From contig CM076147.1 of the NCBI GenBank assembly GCA_038025085.1, positions 40,484,766 to 40,548,765 of the forward strand: a stretch of DNA of 64,000 bases. Reading direction: 5' to 3'. Below the pieces are notes generated by a model. It ran no database searches. It saw only the letters and a list, made by a program, of their open reading frames with translations, and had not been told where the DNA came from. Source of the DNA: Tetragonia tetragonoides (Eukaryota > Streptophyta > Magnoliopsida > Caryophyllales > Aizoaceae). Positions within the stretch are counted from its first letter, which is position 1. Each line of letters opens with the position of its first letter. The position numbers were made by a program, and so were the translations under genes. Shown here piece by piece: positions 1-11,556 of this stretch.

Positions 1-3000
1 CGCTACACTGGTGTAAGAGTTGGAACATGGGTGATATCGAAGATCGGGGATTCGGATAACTCTCCCGAGGCATCGAGGGTCCTCTAGGGTCACAGTAGAC
101 TCCCCGGAGATGTTTGGGCAAAAATTATACCAGAGATTCGGGAAGCCGAAAACGAAGGCCACGTTTTTTGGGGCTTCCAAGTGGTCCCGATATGATGGTG
201 GATATTTTCGCACCACATCGCACAGAATACTCTTAGGGGACATGGGAGACCCTTGGGGTTGCTTATTCGATCATAGATTGGCTTGGAAGAGCATTTTTTC
301 GCTACATTGGTGTAGGAGTTGGATTACCAAAAGGCATGGGTGATATCGAAGATCGGGGATCCGGATGACTCTCCCGGGGTACGAAGGTCTTCTAGGGTCA
401 TGGTAGACCCCCTGGAGAAGTACATGCAAAAATGTTACCCGAGCCTTGGGAAGCCGAAAACGAAGGCTATATCCACGTTTTCTGGGCTTGAAGGAGGTCC
501 CGAAATGAAGGTGGATATTTTCGTACCACATTGCACAGAATACTCCTAGGGGACATGGGAGACTCTGGGGTTGCTTATCCGATCACTGATAGCCTTGAAA
601 GAGCGTTTTAGGCTACACTGGTGTAAGAGTCGGAACCGCATGCATGGGTGATATCGAAGATCGGGGATCCGGATGATTCTCCCGGGGAACTGAGGGTCCT
701 CTAGGTTCATGGTAGACCCCCCGGAGATGTTTGGGCAAAAATGACACCCGAGCCCCGAAAAGTCGTAAACGAAGGCTAATCCACGTTATTTGGGCTTCCG
801 GGACATCCCAAAATAAAGGTGGATCTTTTCGCACCACATCGCACGGGGGTTTCGCTCGCAACAATCCAATTAGTTCTCCGGGTAGTAGTATGCCTGCTAT
901 TGCCAGAAGACCTTCTCTTCAATACTCCTAAGGGACATGGGAGACCCTTGAGGTTGCTTATCTGAACCCTGATGGGCTTGGAAGAACGTTTTACGCTACA
1001 CTGGTGTAAGAGACGGAAAACCAATGACATGGGTGATATCGAAGATCGGTGATCCTGATGACTCTCCCGGAGCACCGAAGGTCCTCTAGGGTCATGGTAG
1101 ACCCCCCGGAGAAGTTTGGGCATAAATAACACCCGAGCCTTGGGAAGCCGAAAACGAAGGCTATAATCCTCGTTTTTTGGGCTTTCGGAAGATCACAAAA
1201 TGAAGATGGATCTTTTCGCACCACATCGCACAGAATACTCCTAAGGGACATGGGAGACCCTTGGGGTTACTTATCCGATCATTGATAGGCTTGGAAGAGC
1301 GTTTTACGCTACACTGGTGTAAGAGTCGGAACACCTAAGGCATGGTTGATATCGAAGATCGGGGATCCGGATGACTCTCCCGGGGTACCGAGGGTCCTCT
1401 AGGGTCATGGTAGACCCCCTGGAGAAGTATAGGCAAAAATGATACCCGAGCCTCAGGAAGCCGAAAGCAAAGGCTTATTCACGTTTTTTTGGCTTCCGGG
1501 AGGTCCTGAAATGAAGGTGGATATTTTCGCACCACGTCACACAGAATACTCCTAGGGGACATGGGAGACCCTTGGGGACTGGGGGCTGCTTATCCGATCC
1601 CTGATAGGCTTGGAAAAACGTTTTATGCTACACTGGTGTAAGATTTGGAACATGTGTGATACCGAAGTTCGGGGATCCGGATGACTCTTTCGGGGTACCG
1701 AGGGTCCTCTAGGGTCGTGGTAGCCCCCCGGAGATGTTTTGGCAAAAATGACACCCGAGCCCCGGGATGCCGAAAACAAAGGCCACGTTTTTGGGGGCTT
1801 CTATGAGGTCCCGAAATAAAGGTGGATATTTTCGCACCACATCGCACAGAATACTCCTAGGGGACATGGGAAACCCTTGGGGTCCTTATACGATCATTGA
1901 TTTGCTAGGAAGAGCATTTTACGCTACACTGGTGTAAGAGTTGGAACACCAAAGGCATGGGTGATATCGAAGATCGGGGATCCGGATGACTCTCCCGGGG
2001 TATCCGGGATTCTTTAGGGTCATGGTAAACCCCCCGGAGAAGTACAGGCAAAAATGGTACCCGAGCGAAGCTTAAAACGAAGGCTATAATCCACGTTTTT
2101 TGGGCTTCAAGGAGGTCTCGAAATGATGGTGGTATTATCGCACCACATCGCAAAGAATACTCCTATGGGACATGGGAGGTCGTTGGGGTTGCTTATCCGA
2201 TCCCTTATAGGCTTGAAAGAGCGTTTTACGCTACAGCGGCGTAAGAGTTGGAACACGGTGATATCAAAGATCGGGGATCCGAATGACTCTTCCGGGGCAC
2301 TGAGGGTCCTTTAGGGTCATGGTAGACCCCCCGGAGATGTTTGGGCAAAGATGACACACGAGCCCCGGGAAGCCAAAAATGAAGGGCACGTTTTTTGGGG
2401 CTTCCAAGAGGTTCCGAATTGAAGGTGGATATTTTCACACCACATAGCGCAGAATACTCCTAGGGGACATGGGAGACCTTTGTGGTTGCTTATACGATCA
2501 TTGATTGGCTAGGAAGAGCATTTTACGCTACACTTGTGTAAGAGTCGGAACACCACATGCATGGGTGATATCGTAGATCGGGAATCCGGATGACTCTCCC
2601 GGGGGCATTGAGGGTCCTCTAGGGTCATGGTAGACCCCCCGGAGATGTTTTGGCAAAAATGACACCCGAGCACCGGGAAGCCGAAAACGAAGGCTACGTT
2701 TTTTGGGGCTTCCAAGAGGTCCCGAAATGAAGGCGGATATTTTTCGCACCACATCGCACAGAATACTCCAAGGGGACATGGGAGACCCTTGGGGTTGTTT
2801 ATCCGATCCCTGATAGGCTTGGAAGAGCGATTTACGCTACACTGGTGTAAGAGTCGGAACATGGGTGATATCGAAGATTGGGTATCCGGATGACTCTCCC
2901 GGGGCACCGAGGGTCCTCAAGGGTCATGGTAGACCCCCCGGAGAAGTTTGGGCAAAAATGACACCCGTGCCCCGAGAAGCCAAAAACAAAGGATATAATC

Positions 3001-3480
3001 CACGTTTTTTTGGGCTTCTAGGAGGTCCCGAACTGAAGCTGGATATTTTCGCACCACATCGCACAGAATACTCCTAGGGGACATGGGAGACCCTTGGGGT
3101 TGCTTATCCGATCCCTGATAGGCTTGGAAGAGCATTTTAAGCTACACTTGTGTAAGAGTCGGAACACCAAAGGCATGGGTGATATCGAAGATCGGGGATC
3201 TGAATGACTCCTGGGGCACCGACGGTCCTCTAGGGTCATGGTAGACCCCCCGGAGAAGTTTGGGCAAAAATGTCACTGGAGCCCCGAGAACACGAAAACG
3301 AAGGCTTTAATTCACGTTTTTTGAGCTGACGGGAGGCCCTGGACGAATGTGGATATTTTCGCACCACAACGCACTGGACACTACTAGGGGACATGAGGGA
3401 CCCCCGTGGTAGGTTATCAGGTCCTTGGTAGGGTCATTGGTAGGCTTTAAGGGCCTCTTACTGTTGGACGTCGCAGGCTA
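1..3480 (-). repeat. Tandem array of ~305-bp GC-rich monomers inside Helitron copy A
   Basis: The anchor 'gctacactggtgtaag' and its variants start at about 2, 301, 612, 995, 1308, 1627, 1923, 2229, 2528, 2835 and 3141. That gives ten full monomers of 296-319 bp, except one of 383 bp. Two subtypes are visible: one has 'gagatgtttgg' with the short form 'aaggccacgtttt', the other 'gaagtayaggc'. They partly alternate between 1308 and 2528. The minus strand is poor in stop codons in all three frames, which produces many spurious ORFs. Confidence 0.9.
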
Positions 3481-4755
3481 ATCTACGGTTTTTGGTTACC
3501 GAGCATGGCTCCCCACCTCTCATGGCGCCAAACCGACCTCAAGCCCTCTTTACTATTATATTGAAGTCTCATAGTTTTTCCCAATTTTGTTGAAGTGATT
3601 TCTAATTTTTTTGATATTTTTCACCGTATTTTGTTAATTAAAAATTAAATTAAATAGCTACAATTTGTGAAAAATTTTAAAAAAGTTTTTCTATAATAAT
3701 AATACTTGTAAAGTTTGAGGTGGAACATTTGGAAAACAATTCTCCAAACTCTCAAAACCTCAGTATAAAAGTTAAAAAGTTATGCATTAGGCATGTCTAC
3801 TTCTGTTAGAACCACAAAACCTTATAAGACTCTTTAGTGGGTAGTTGTTTGAGAGAGAGCTTGTGGGCGAAGAAAGGCAAGCGACGCGACATGAAGCGCC
3901 TACCATTATGAAAGTTATGCACGAGGGATGTCTACTCCACAGTTTTTGGGTACCAAGCATGACTCCCCACCACCCCGTTGCCACCAAACCTATCCCATGC
4001 CCTCTCTACTATTATAGTGAGGACTCATTTTCCCTTTTTTTTTGAAGCGATTTCTAACTTGTTTTTTTATGTGTTTTCTATTTTTCAACGTAACTTTTTC
4101 ATTAAAAATTAAATTAAATAGTTTTAAATATTCAAGTTGGTATAACTTTTCAGAGAAAACAATGTAAAGCAATATATGGTACTAAGTTTAATGAAGTTGG
4201 AGAGATTATCTTGCCAAGAGAGGAGGTGTAGATACCAAATGCGTATTCGCAATCGCAAAGAGAAATACGAAGAACCTTACTAAAATGGGGATTTGTTGTA
4301 CACGATGCCGGAAAGATGAGAACGACGGCGATGAGATCCAGATACGAATGTTGAACATATGGGAAGGTAGGATATGAATTGATGGTGTGTGGTTCAATCA
4401 TCTATTCATGAGAGAGACATAGCAAAAAAAAAAATAAAAAAATAAAAAAGCATAGTAAAAAAATCTATTCATGAGAGAGGAATTAACTTTTTTTTTTTTT
4501 TTTGGCTATTCAATATGTGAGAGAAATTAGCTACTACTCAATTTCTTGAACTTGTGAGGATGAAGGGAAGAGGATGGAGGCATTAAACTCCATTATGTTA
4601 TTGTAACATCTAATTGTTGCTAATTTTCTCTTCTTTTTTTTACTGGCCATGAGTTAGATGACACGTCATAAGTAAATTGACACGTCATTCCGCAATTCAG
4701 CGGCTGATGTGGCGAGCTCTAATTTAATCATTGTCTTGTAATCTAATTATATAGA
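1..4755 (-). mobile_element. Helitron-like non-autonomous element, copy A (left part outside window)
   Basis: On the minus strand the element begins TCTATATAATTAG at 4755, preceded by A, as expected for a Helitron inserted between A and T. The terminal ~600 bp (4140-4755) match 30180-30758 of copy B, including a GCCACATCAGC word near the 5' end that I associate with plant Helitrons. The interior holds two versions of a module reading 'gagcatggctccccacc' (3489-3640 and 3935-4110). Then comes a tandem array that runs off the window at base 1, so the 3' CTAG end is not visible. No Rep/helicase coding sequence is present. The Helitron call rests on termini and on comparison with copies B, D and F. 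Confidence 0.75.
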
Positions 4756-5378
4756 TTGCGTCTCATAACTGCTCACCACTCGTCCAGTACCAGGAAGGTT
4801 CATGTCCGTACACAGAAGTGGTTATCCCTCCTTGTGACTACCTTGATCAGGCTACTAATATTGTTCCTTAGCAGTAATTGGTGTATTAAATTGAAATCAT
4901 TCTTCCTGTGGGTCAAATTGCATCTAGCTTTTTGTGAAATTGCAATTTCAGATTGTTTGGACAAAACTTTTGCTATACTTGTCTATACATATTGTGTCTT
5001 CTGATCACCAACTTGGTCTTTAGGTTCTGCTAAAGTAATTGATTTGTCATACCTCTTTCCTTTTTTTAATTTCTCTTTTTCCCCGAGGAAGGGGTTGGGG
5101 TCTAGGGGTGTAGCTTTGGCTGGGGTACACTGCACAATGTGTGGTTATAGGTTTGAAGTATGGCTGCACATTTTCTATACTTGAATCTGCACAAGTAATA
5201 TGTTTTCCGCATAGTATCCAATAACTTTAGCAGGGGAGTCTGCCTATTCACGAAAAATTCCATTCCATTCTTGTTGGCTGCGAGTGGCTGTAGATCATAT
5301 CGTGAAAGTTGATACCTTTTATTTGAAATCTAATGTTTAGCTTGTGCTTCTTTTCATTTGATTTTCTGCTGCTTGTAG
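4756..5378 (+). other. Presumed intron or 5' flank of the coiled-coil gene
   Basis: This is AT-rich sequence between the Helitron end and the first recognisable exon. I found no convincing exon. Because the first visible exon starts in phase 2 with a clear acceptor (cttgtag at 5378), at least one upstream exon must exist. It may lie beyond the left edge, which would place Helitron A within an intron. Confidence 0.4.
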
Positions 5379-8300
5379 GAATAAACGACCGGAGTTTACT
5401 GCATGGCTGGCCGAAGTAAAGGAGGTATTTCATCTTGAACTGAGCTACTAGCATTAACAGGGGGGTATGTCATTGTTTTCTAATGGTGTCAATATGAACT
5501 CTAACTTTTTCATGTGGTAAATAGCATCAACTATTTTTCTTCGTAATAGTACAGGCAATTTAGCCAATTTGTATTTGCTTTAATGTTTCAGAGAGAATGA
5601 GATGAGTTAGTGTACTATAATTGCATTTACAAATTTGGCCATCTTTGTTGCATGGCTAGTCTTCTTGGGTGAAGTCTAGAATGTTGTTATACGGCAGTTT
5701 AGCCCATGTTATACGGCAGTATTATTTTATCATTGTTATTCGGTCGCTACAGGTCGTCTGCCCTGTCTTATTATATCTCGTGAGGGAAAAATGATTAAGA
5801 AAACATGTTTCATTGCAATATTCTGCTTTTGTTTCAGAACATACATCACTCAAGTCACTTAGAGAAGGGAAGCCTGCATATGCTTCAAGCATGCATTTGG
5901 GGGGGGGAGGGGGGGAATAAAGAAAATAAAATAAAATAAATAAAAATTCTTTTGGGACAGCTTCTTTAGCCAATTCATATTGAATGATTTCATAGTTTTA
6001 TGGCGCTGTGGGTATCGTTGTTTCACAGATCACGTACCGTAGACTACCGTACCATACCATGGCATGCGAGCACAATACCTCTCACGCCGATAGCATGATG
6101 GGCAGCTAGGCGCTCAGATTTAAGCAGCCTTACCCTTGCATTTGCAAATAGGAATTGTCTTCTACTTCAAAATAACAAAGGAACGAAGGACAATTAAGTG
6201 AGGCATTTGATTTAGTTCATACAATTTTTAGCTGAAAAATTGCCCAATATGACCATAGATCATGCATGTGCATATAACTGATTGTGCTTTTGTCATTTGA
6301 GTTATTGTATTTAATAATAATTGAGTTATTGTATTTAATAGTTGTCTGGATGATCTTGCTTGTTAAATTTAATTTTAAGATTGTGCTTTTCTTTTTCAGG
6401 TGAACCTGGAAAGTCTACCTAACTGGGAAGAGAAGAAAATGTTTAAAGAGTAAGTTACACTTGTAATTTTGTACAGCAAACTATTGGCTGGGGAGCCTAA
6501 ACTAACTCCTAAATTTTGACAGATATATGGAGGACTACAACACGGCTACCTTTCCTTCTAAAAAGTGAGAATTCTAGACCTCTTATATGTAACTGTTCTA
6601 CGTGGTAAGGTATGCCAGTGTATAGAGTGACTATAGACTCTGTATAATTGTTCTGTTCATGAAATATTCTACTCTTCTGGTAAGGTATGCCAGTGTTTAG
6701 ACATATAAACCAGATGTTGTCTCAGTTCCTGCTCTTGTATGTTTTACAGGTACTACGACCTTGACACTTATCACAGGCGTAAAATGGAAAAAGAGATCAA
6801 AAAGGGTATGAAAAAGGTTGTACAAAAGGAACGCACTGTATTTAATGATGAAGATCAGCGCCGGTATGTTAAGCTTATGAACTTATTTACTTTCTATTTA
6901 GTGGGTAATGTTTACTATGAGAATATCTTTCTGTGCTTCTTTTCGGCCCACAGAAGTTCCTACACGTGGAAAAATAAGATCATCCTTGTAGTTGAAGCTT
7001 TATCTCTTTTCTCTCCGTCTCTCTTCAATTGAGTAACAAGCTAGCCTCTGAAAGCTTCATAAACTGGGTTTTATTTAAGCAAAGTATTGCAAGTGAAGCC
7101 TTGTTGGGTTACATCTGTTTTTTTTGCTTATAGCTTCTGCAACTAACTAGTAGTACCTTCCCCTTAGATTTTTTATTTTATTTTCCCCACATTAGGGATT
7201 GCTAAAGATGTTTTATCAACTGCAATTCAATTTTGTCTTATTTCTTTTTACAGGCAAGAAATGATGCAGGTACGTGAAAAACAAAAGGAAAAAGAGGTGG
7301 AGGCACTGAAAAATTCTATGCAGAGTGGCATGGTGAGTTATGCTGCCTGTCTGTCATCGCTTAATACTCCCTGTAGCCCAGTATAACTGTCTTGGTTTGA
7401 CCCCTTGTTTTCTTTTTTCTTTTTTGTAAAATAACCCCCTTTTCTTTTGTGTGATTATCCTATTTTCATAAAGCTTAAGGGAGAAACAACAGAGTAGGTT
7501 TGAGGGGAGCACTACATTAAAATGCACATTAGGAGTTAGGACAATCAATTTGAAACAACTCAAGTAGAAAGTAGGAGTATATAGAACCATTCACTGTGAA
7601 ACAGAGAGAGTATGAAATGCTTTTATGTCAAAACTGTCATTCCCAAGACTAAACATTCAAAAGATTCTTTTTTTCTTTAACAATGAGTTTACCATTGTCA
7701 ATATCTGAACAACTTGTGTCTAGCACATAGTTGTAGGGAATGTGGGACGCTGCCACGTTCCGCGACCCGGTTCCGATTCCGTCCCAATTTACTGATCTCA
7801 CCGTCCTGGAGGTCAGCAGGACAAAAAGGACAGAGAAAGAGGCAAAAACATAAGAATGTCTAACAAAGCAACTCATTGTCTTTAATTAAAACATCTGGGC
7901 TTAGAAGTATAAACAAGAGAACTTGTTATCTCTTGTTCAAAAGCACATATAATGGTGATTAGCGTATCTTGTTGGCTAGCATATCACGATCCCCCTCGTT
8001 CCCGATTCATAAAAATTGCGAATTGTGTTCCCGTTCCCGTCCCATGACCCGGACGAATCTGCGTTCTGTGTAACTATGGTCTAACATATTACATATATAT
8101 TAGGTCAGTGAAAATGGGATGAGAAAATAGGAAGTAGGCTTCTATGCTGGAATGGAGGAAGTATCTTAGGCTTAGGCTTCTTCTAAATTCTGTTTGCTTA
8201 TTCATTGTTCTGTTTTTGGAATCTTAGGCACAAGCAATGATAGAACAAGCTCGGCTCAGAGAAGAGATGGCGTACCTGTTTAAAATTGGGAACATTGAGG

Positions 8301-8451
8301 TAATAATTGAGTGACTGACAGATGAAGATTGGTCTCTTTGATGGTATTTTTCAGCTTATCTTACCATGTTCTTTGCCAATAATATGTTGATATGCATCTG
8401 TAGGCTGCAACAGCTATACAGAGAAAGTTGGACCCAGATGTCTTAATGTGA
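5379..8451 (+). CDS. Conserved charged coiled-coil protein, C-terminal ~150 residues (5' exons missing)
   Basis: Seven exons join in one frame with consensus splice sites: 5379-5424, 6400-6449, 6523-6564, 6750-6863, 7254-7332, 8228-8299 and 8404-8451 (TGA). The product starts inside NKRPEFTAWLAEVKE and continues VNLESLPNWEEKKMFKE, then KYYDLDTYHRRKMEKE. It ends in a charged helical stretch rich in E, K and R (REKQKEKEVEALKNSMQ) and the tail AIQRKLDPDVLM. All seven exons keep phase (46, 50, 42, 114, 79, 72 and 48 nt), which strongly supports a real gene. I recognise this as a conserved plant protein type but know no established function and give no symbol. It has no membrane segment; the highly charged composition would suit a nuclear or RNA-associated protein, but that is inference. 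The sixth intron (7333-8227) carries a Stowaway element with a nested hAT element. Confidence 0.8.
7367..8161. mobile_element. Stowaway-type MITE (TA target duplication), interrupted by a hAT element
   Basis: The left end CTCCCTGTAGCCCAGTATA and the inverse of the right end (CTTCCTCCATTCCAGCATA) form imperfect terminal inverted repeats. They are flanked by TA at 7365-7366 and 8162-8163. The CTCCCT start and TA duplication are typical of Tc1/mariner-derived Stowaway elements. Without the nested insertion it is about 434 bp. It lies in an intron of the coiled-coil gene. Confidence 0.65.
7726..8078. mobile_element. hAT-type MITE nested in the Stowaway element
   Basis: The ends read CATAGTTGTAGGGAA and, inverted, CATAGTTACACAGAA. 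They are flanked by gtctagca (7718-7725) and gtctaaca (8079-8086), an 8-bp duplication with one mismatch, as expected for hAT transposition. The 353-bp element has no coding capacity. Confidence 0.7.
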
Positions 8452-9352
8452 AAAGTAGGCTACCACTGCGAAAACCATATGGCAATTGGCAACTGCTGAA
8501 CATGGGAGATAGGATGCAGATCATAAGCATCAGAGTTGCCTATGGGAATCAAAGCTGCAGGTGAGAGAAGAGTGGACTTGCTTTGTAAGACATGGCTGGC
8601 TGCCTGGCTCTGTCTGGCAATGTTCACTTGCCCCTTTTTTTGTCAGGCTGATATGCTTGGAATACATACAGATGTTTCGTAGTTTTGAGTTTCTTAAGAT
8701 ACTTTCTAGTCTGAAGTTGGAAGGGAAATATATATTTGTAGTTAAAATTCCTCATTTTGTAGATGTGCTGGAGGTTTGCCTAGAATACTTGTATGCTGAT
8801 TGCTGAGCTAATTTACTAGCATAGTTTATCTATCAACCTTAGCATTGACCAATCAAGTTTATATTCTGTACTGTAGGACCATGATACACATACACTGTGG
8901 AGAGATATACAAAATATTCAAGTAGGTTGCCAAGTGTAAAGCTAGGATGATTTGTGTATATCTCTCCTCATACACTTAGTGTACATGTAGCCTTTCGCAT
9001 GAAGCTTGGAGAAATTTTCATCTGCTTTTATTGTATTGCTGCAGAACAATACTATTCAAATTTATGCACCTTCCATTTAATTTCCTAGAGTATCATGTTG
9101 TATGAAACTAACTTCAAATGGATACCACTTATGGTATCAAATACATATGGGTTCTGAACTTCTGACAAAGCAGCACCAGTTTGAAACAGTCTCATACTTC
9201 AGTTTATGCATGTGAGATTTTATGCACCAGTTTATGTTATTACATATAATTTCATTCTATGCTTAAGATATAAATTCATAAGAAAGTACAGAACTGTTCC
9301 ATCGATTTTGACAAGTGTGGAGCCTTGCTTTTTTTTTATATAAAAAAATTCA
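8452..9352 (+). other. 3' UTR of the coiled-coil gene and downstream flank
   Basis: AT-rich sequence without a plausible gene follows the TGA stop. Its first several hundred bases probably form the 3' UTR; no single poly-A signal stands out. The rest is unannotated flank up to the hAT element. Confidence 0.4.
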
Positions 9353-9360
9353 CACAAGGT

Positions 9361-9618
9361 TAGAGGTGGCCAGTGGGCCGGGCTAGGCCCAAGCCCGCAC
9401 TGACCGGACCGCCGAGGGCCTAAGCTGTGTCGGCGAGGAGAGAGCCCAGGCCCGGCACGACACGGTTCTGACTGTGCCAAAGCAGTGCCTCCCTCCGAGG
9501 AAGCTCGGCCCGTCTTATAGCCCGTCTCTCTCCTTTGGCTTTCTCTCTCCCTTCCTTCAATGGGGATGATGCTGCTTTCTTTCTCCCCTCTAGCTTTTTC
9601 TCCTCCCCTTCAATGGCT

Positions 9619-9669
<51 letters not shown>

Positions 9670-9815
9670 ATGGCGGTCCAACCGCGTGCTTCTCCTAGCG
9701 AGGCCCGGCACGGCACGGTGCTGGCCGTGTCAAAGCAGTGCCTCCTTCCGAGGAAGCCCGGCCCACCTGAGAGCCCGGCCCAACTCCGACACGGCACGGC
9801 CCGTGGCCACCTCTA
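9361..9815. mobile_element. GC-rich hAT-type non-autonomous element with 8-bp target duplication
   Basis: Terminal inverted repeats begin TAGAGGTGGCCA at both ends (the right end reads TGGCCACCTCTA). They are flanked by perfect CACAAGGT duplications at 9353-9360 and 9816-9823. The interior is rich in 'ggcccg' and 'gcacgacacgg' words and carries a CT microsatellite. ORFs on both strands here are low-complexity and not credible. Confidence 0.85.
9620..9668. repeat. (CT)n microsatellite
   Basis: Nearly uninterrupted CT dinucleotides (about 24 units) inside the hAT-type element. Confidence 0.95.
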
Positions 9816-9829
9816 CACAAGGTACGAAG

Positions 9830-11330
9830 GTAGGTATATAATTTAATTTTTTAATTAAAAAATACCTTGAAAAATAAGAAAAAAATATTAAAAAAATTAG
9901 AAATCACTTCAAAAAAATTGTGAAAAATTATGAGACCTCACTATAATAGTATAGAGGGCTTGGGGGTAGGTTTGGTGGCACGGGGTGGTGGGAACCCATG
10001 CTCGGTATCAAAAAACCGTGGATTAGCCACCGATGTCACGTAAGAGGCCCTTCCAAGCCCACCAAAAACCAGATAACCTACCCCGGGGCCTTCTTTGTCC
10101 CCTAGGAGTGTTCTGTGCCATGTGGTGCAAAAATATAAACCTTCGTTCCGGGACCACTCATAAGCCCGAAAAACGTGGATTATAGTCTTTGTTTTTGGCT
10201 TTCCAGGGTCAGGTTGTCGTTTTTGCCCAAACTTCTCAAGGGGGTTTATCATGACCCTAGAGAACCCTCAATGCTTCGGGAGGGTCATCCGGATCACCGA
10301 ACTTCGATATCACTCATGCTTTCGGTATTTAGGCTCTTACACCAGTGTCCTGTAAAACGCCCTTCCAAGCCTATCAGGGACCGGATAAAGCAACCCCGGG
10401 GCCTCCCATGTCCCCTATGGGTGTCCCTTGCGACGTGGTGCGAAAATATCCACCTTCGTTCCGGGGCCCCTCGGGAGCCAAAAGAACGAGGATTATAGCC
10501 TACGTTTTCGGCTTCACGGGACCTGGGTGTCTTTTTTGCCCAAACTTCTCCGGGGGGTCTATCATGACCTTAAAGGACTCTTGGTGCCCTGTGAGGGTCA
10601 TCAAGATCCCCGAACTTCGATGGCACCCATGCGTTCGGTGTTCGGGCCCTTATATTGGTGTTCCATAAAAACGTCTTTACAAGCCTATCAGGGACCCGAT
10701 AACGAACCCCGGGGGCCTCTCATATTTCATAGGGGTGTCCCTTGCGATGTGGTGCGAAAACATCCACCTTCGTTCCGGGGCCTCTCGGGAGCCAAAAAAA
10801 GTGGATTATAGCCTACGTTTTCGGCTTTCCAGGGCCCGAGTGTCATTTTTGCCCAAACTTCTCCGGGGGTCAACAATGACGTTAAAGGAACCTTGGTGCC
10901 CTAGTAGGGTCATCAGGATCCCCGAACTTCGATAGCACCCATGCGTTCGGTGTTCGGGCCCATAAAAACGCCTTTACAAGCCTATCATGGACCCGATAAC
11001 GAATCTCGTGGGCCTCTCATATTTCCCAGGGGTGTCTCTTGCGATGTGGTGCGAAAATATTCACCTTCGTTTTGGGGCCTCCCGGAAGCCCAAAAAACGT
11101 GGATTATAGCCTTTGATTTTCGGCTTTCTAGTGCCCGTTTCTCGTGTTTGCCCAAACTTTTCCGAAGGGTTTACCGTCATCCAAGAGGATCTCTGGTGCC
11201 CCGAGACGGACTTCCAGATCTCCAAACTCCGTTTTCCCCCATAAACATAAGGCATGGCGCTCGCTGGACGCTGAGATATAGGACATGACGCTCGTTGAAT
11301 GCTGGTACATAGGACATGAAATGTTGAGCC
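9830..11330 (+). mobile_element. Truncated Helitron-like copy C (opposite orientation), with ~4 tandem monomers
   Basis: An AT-rich segment (9830-9935) and the 'ggtggtgggaacccatgctcgg' module (inverse of the 3489-3640 module) are followed by about four ~310-bp monomers read as the reverse complement of those in copies A and B. At 11230-11330 come the 'atggcgctcgctggacgctgag' words that flank the array on the Helitron 3' side. Neither TC nor CTAG terminus is present, so it is truncated at both ends. Confidence 0.7.
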
Positions 11331-11556
11331 TTAAGTACATGTAGCAGGAAGAAAGAAAATCCTTATTGGCAAGGCTGTGGTATAAAGTATAATAGTAATG
11401 AACATTTGACACTAAAGAAATATTACAACCAGTCAATACTAGCAGCCAGTTAAAGGTAAGAGCATAGTACAATAAGCTAACAATAATCAGCTCACAAAAT
11501 CAGCTAGCAGCTACCTACTTGCCCATAGAGGGTCCAAGATAGAAGCGAATAGAAGC

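Noticed and set aside
1..3480. CRISPR-like array
   Set aside because: The units are ~305 bp with no short repeat/unique spacer alternation, in a plant nuclear context.
9535..9846. Overlapping ORFs on both strands with SLSLSLS or EREREREK runs
   Set aside because: They are translations of the CT microsatellite and GC-rich hAT element.
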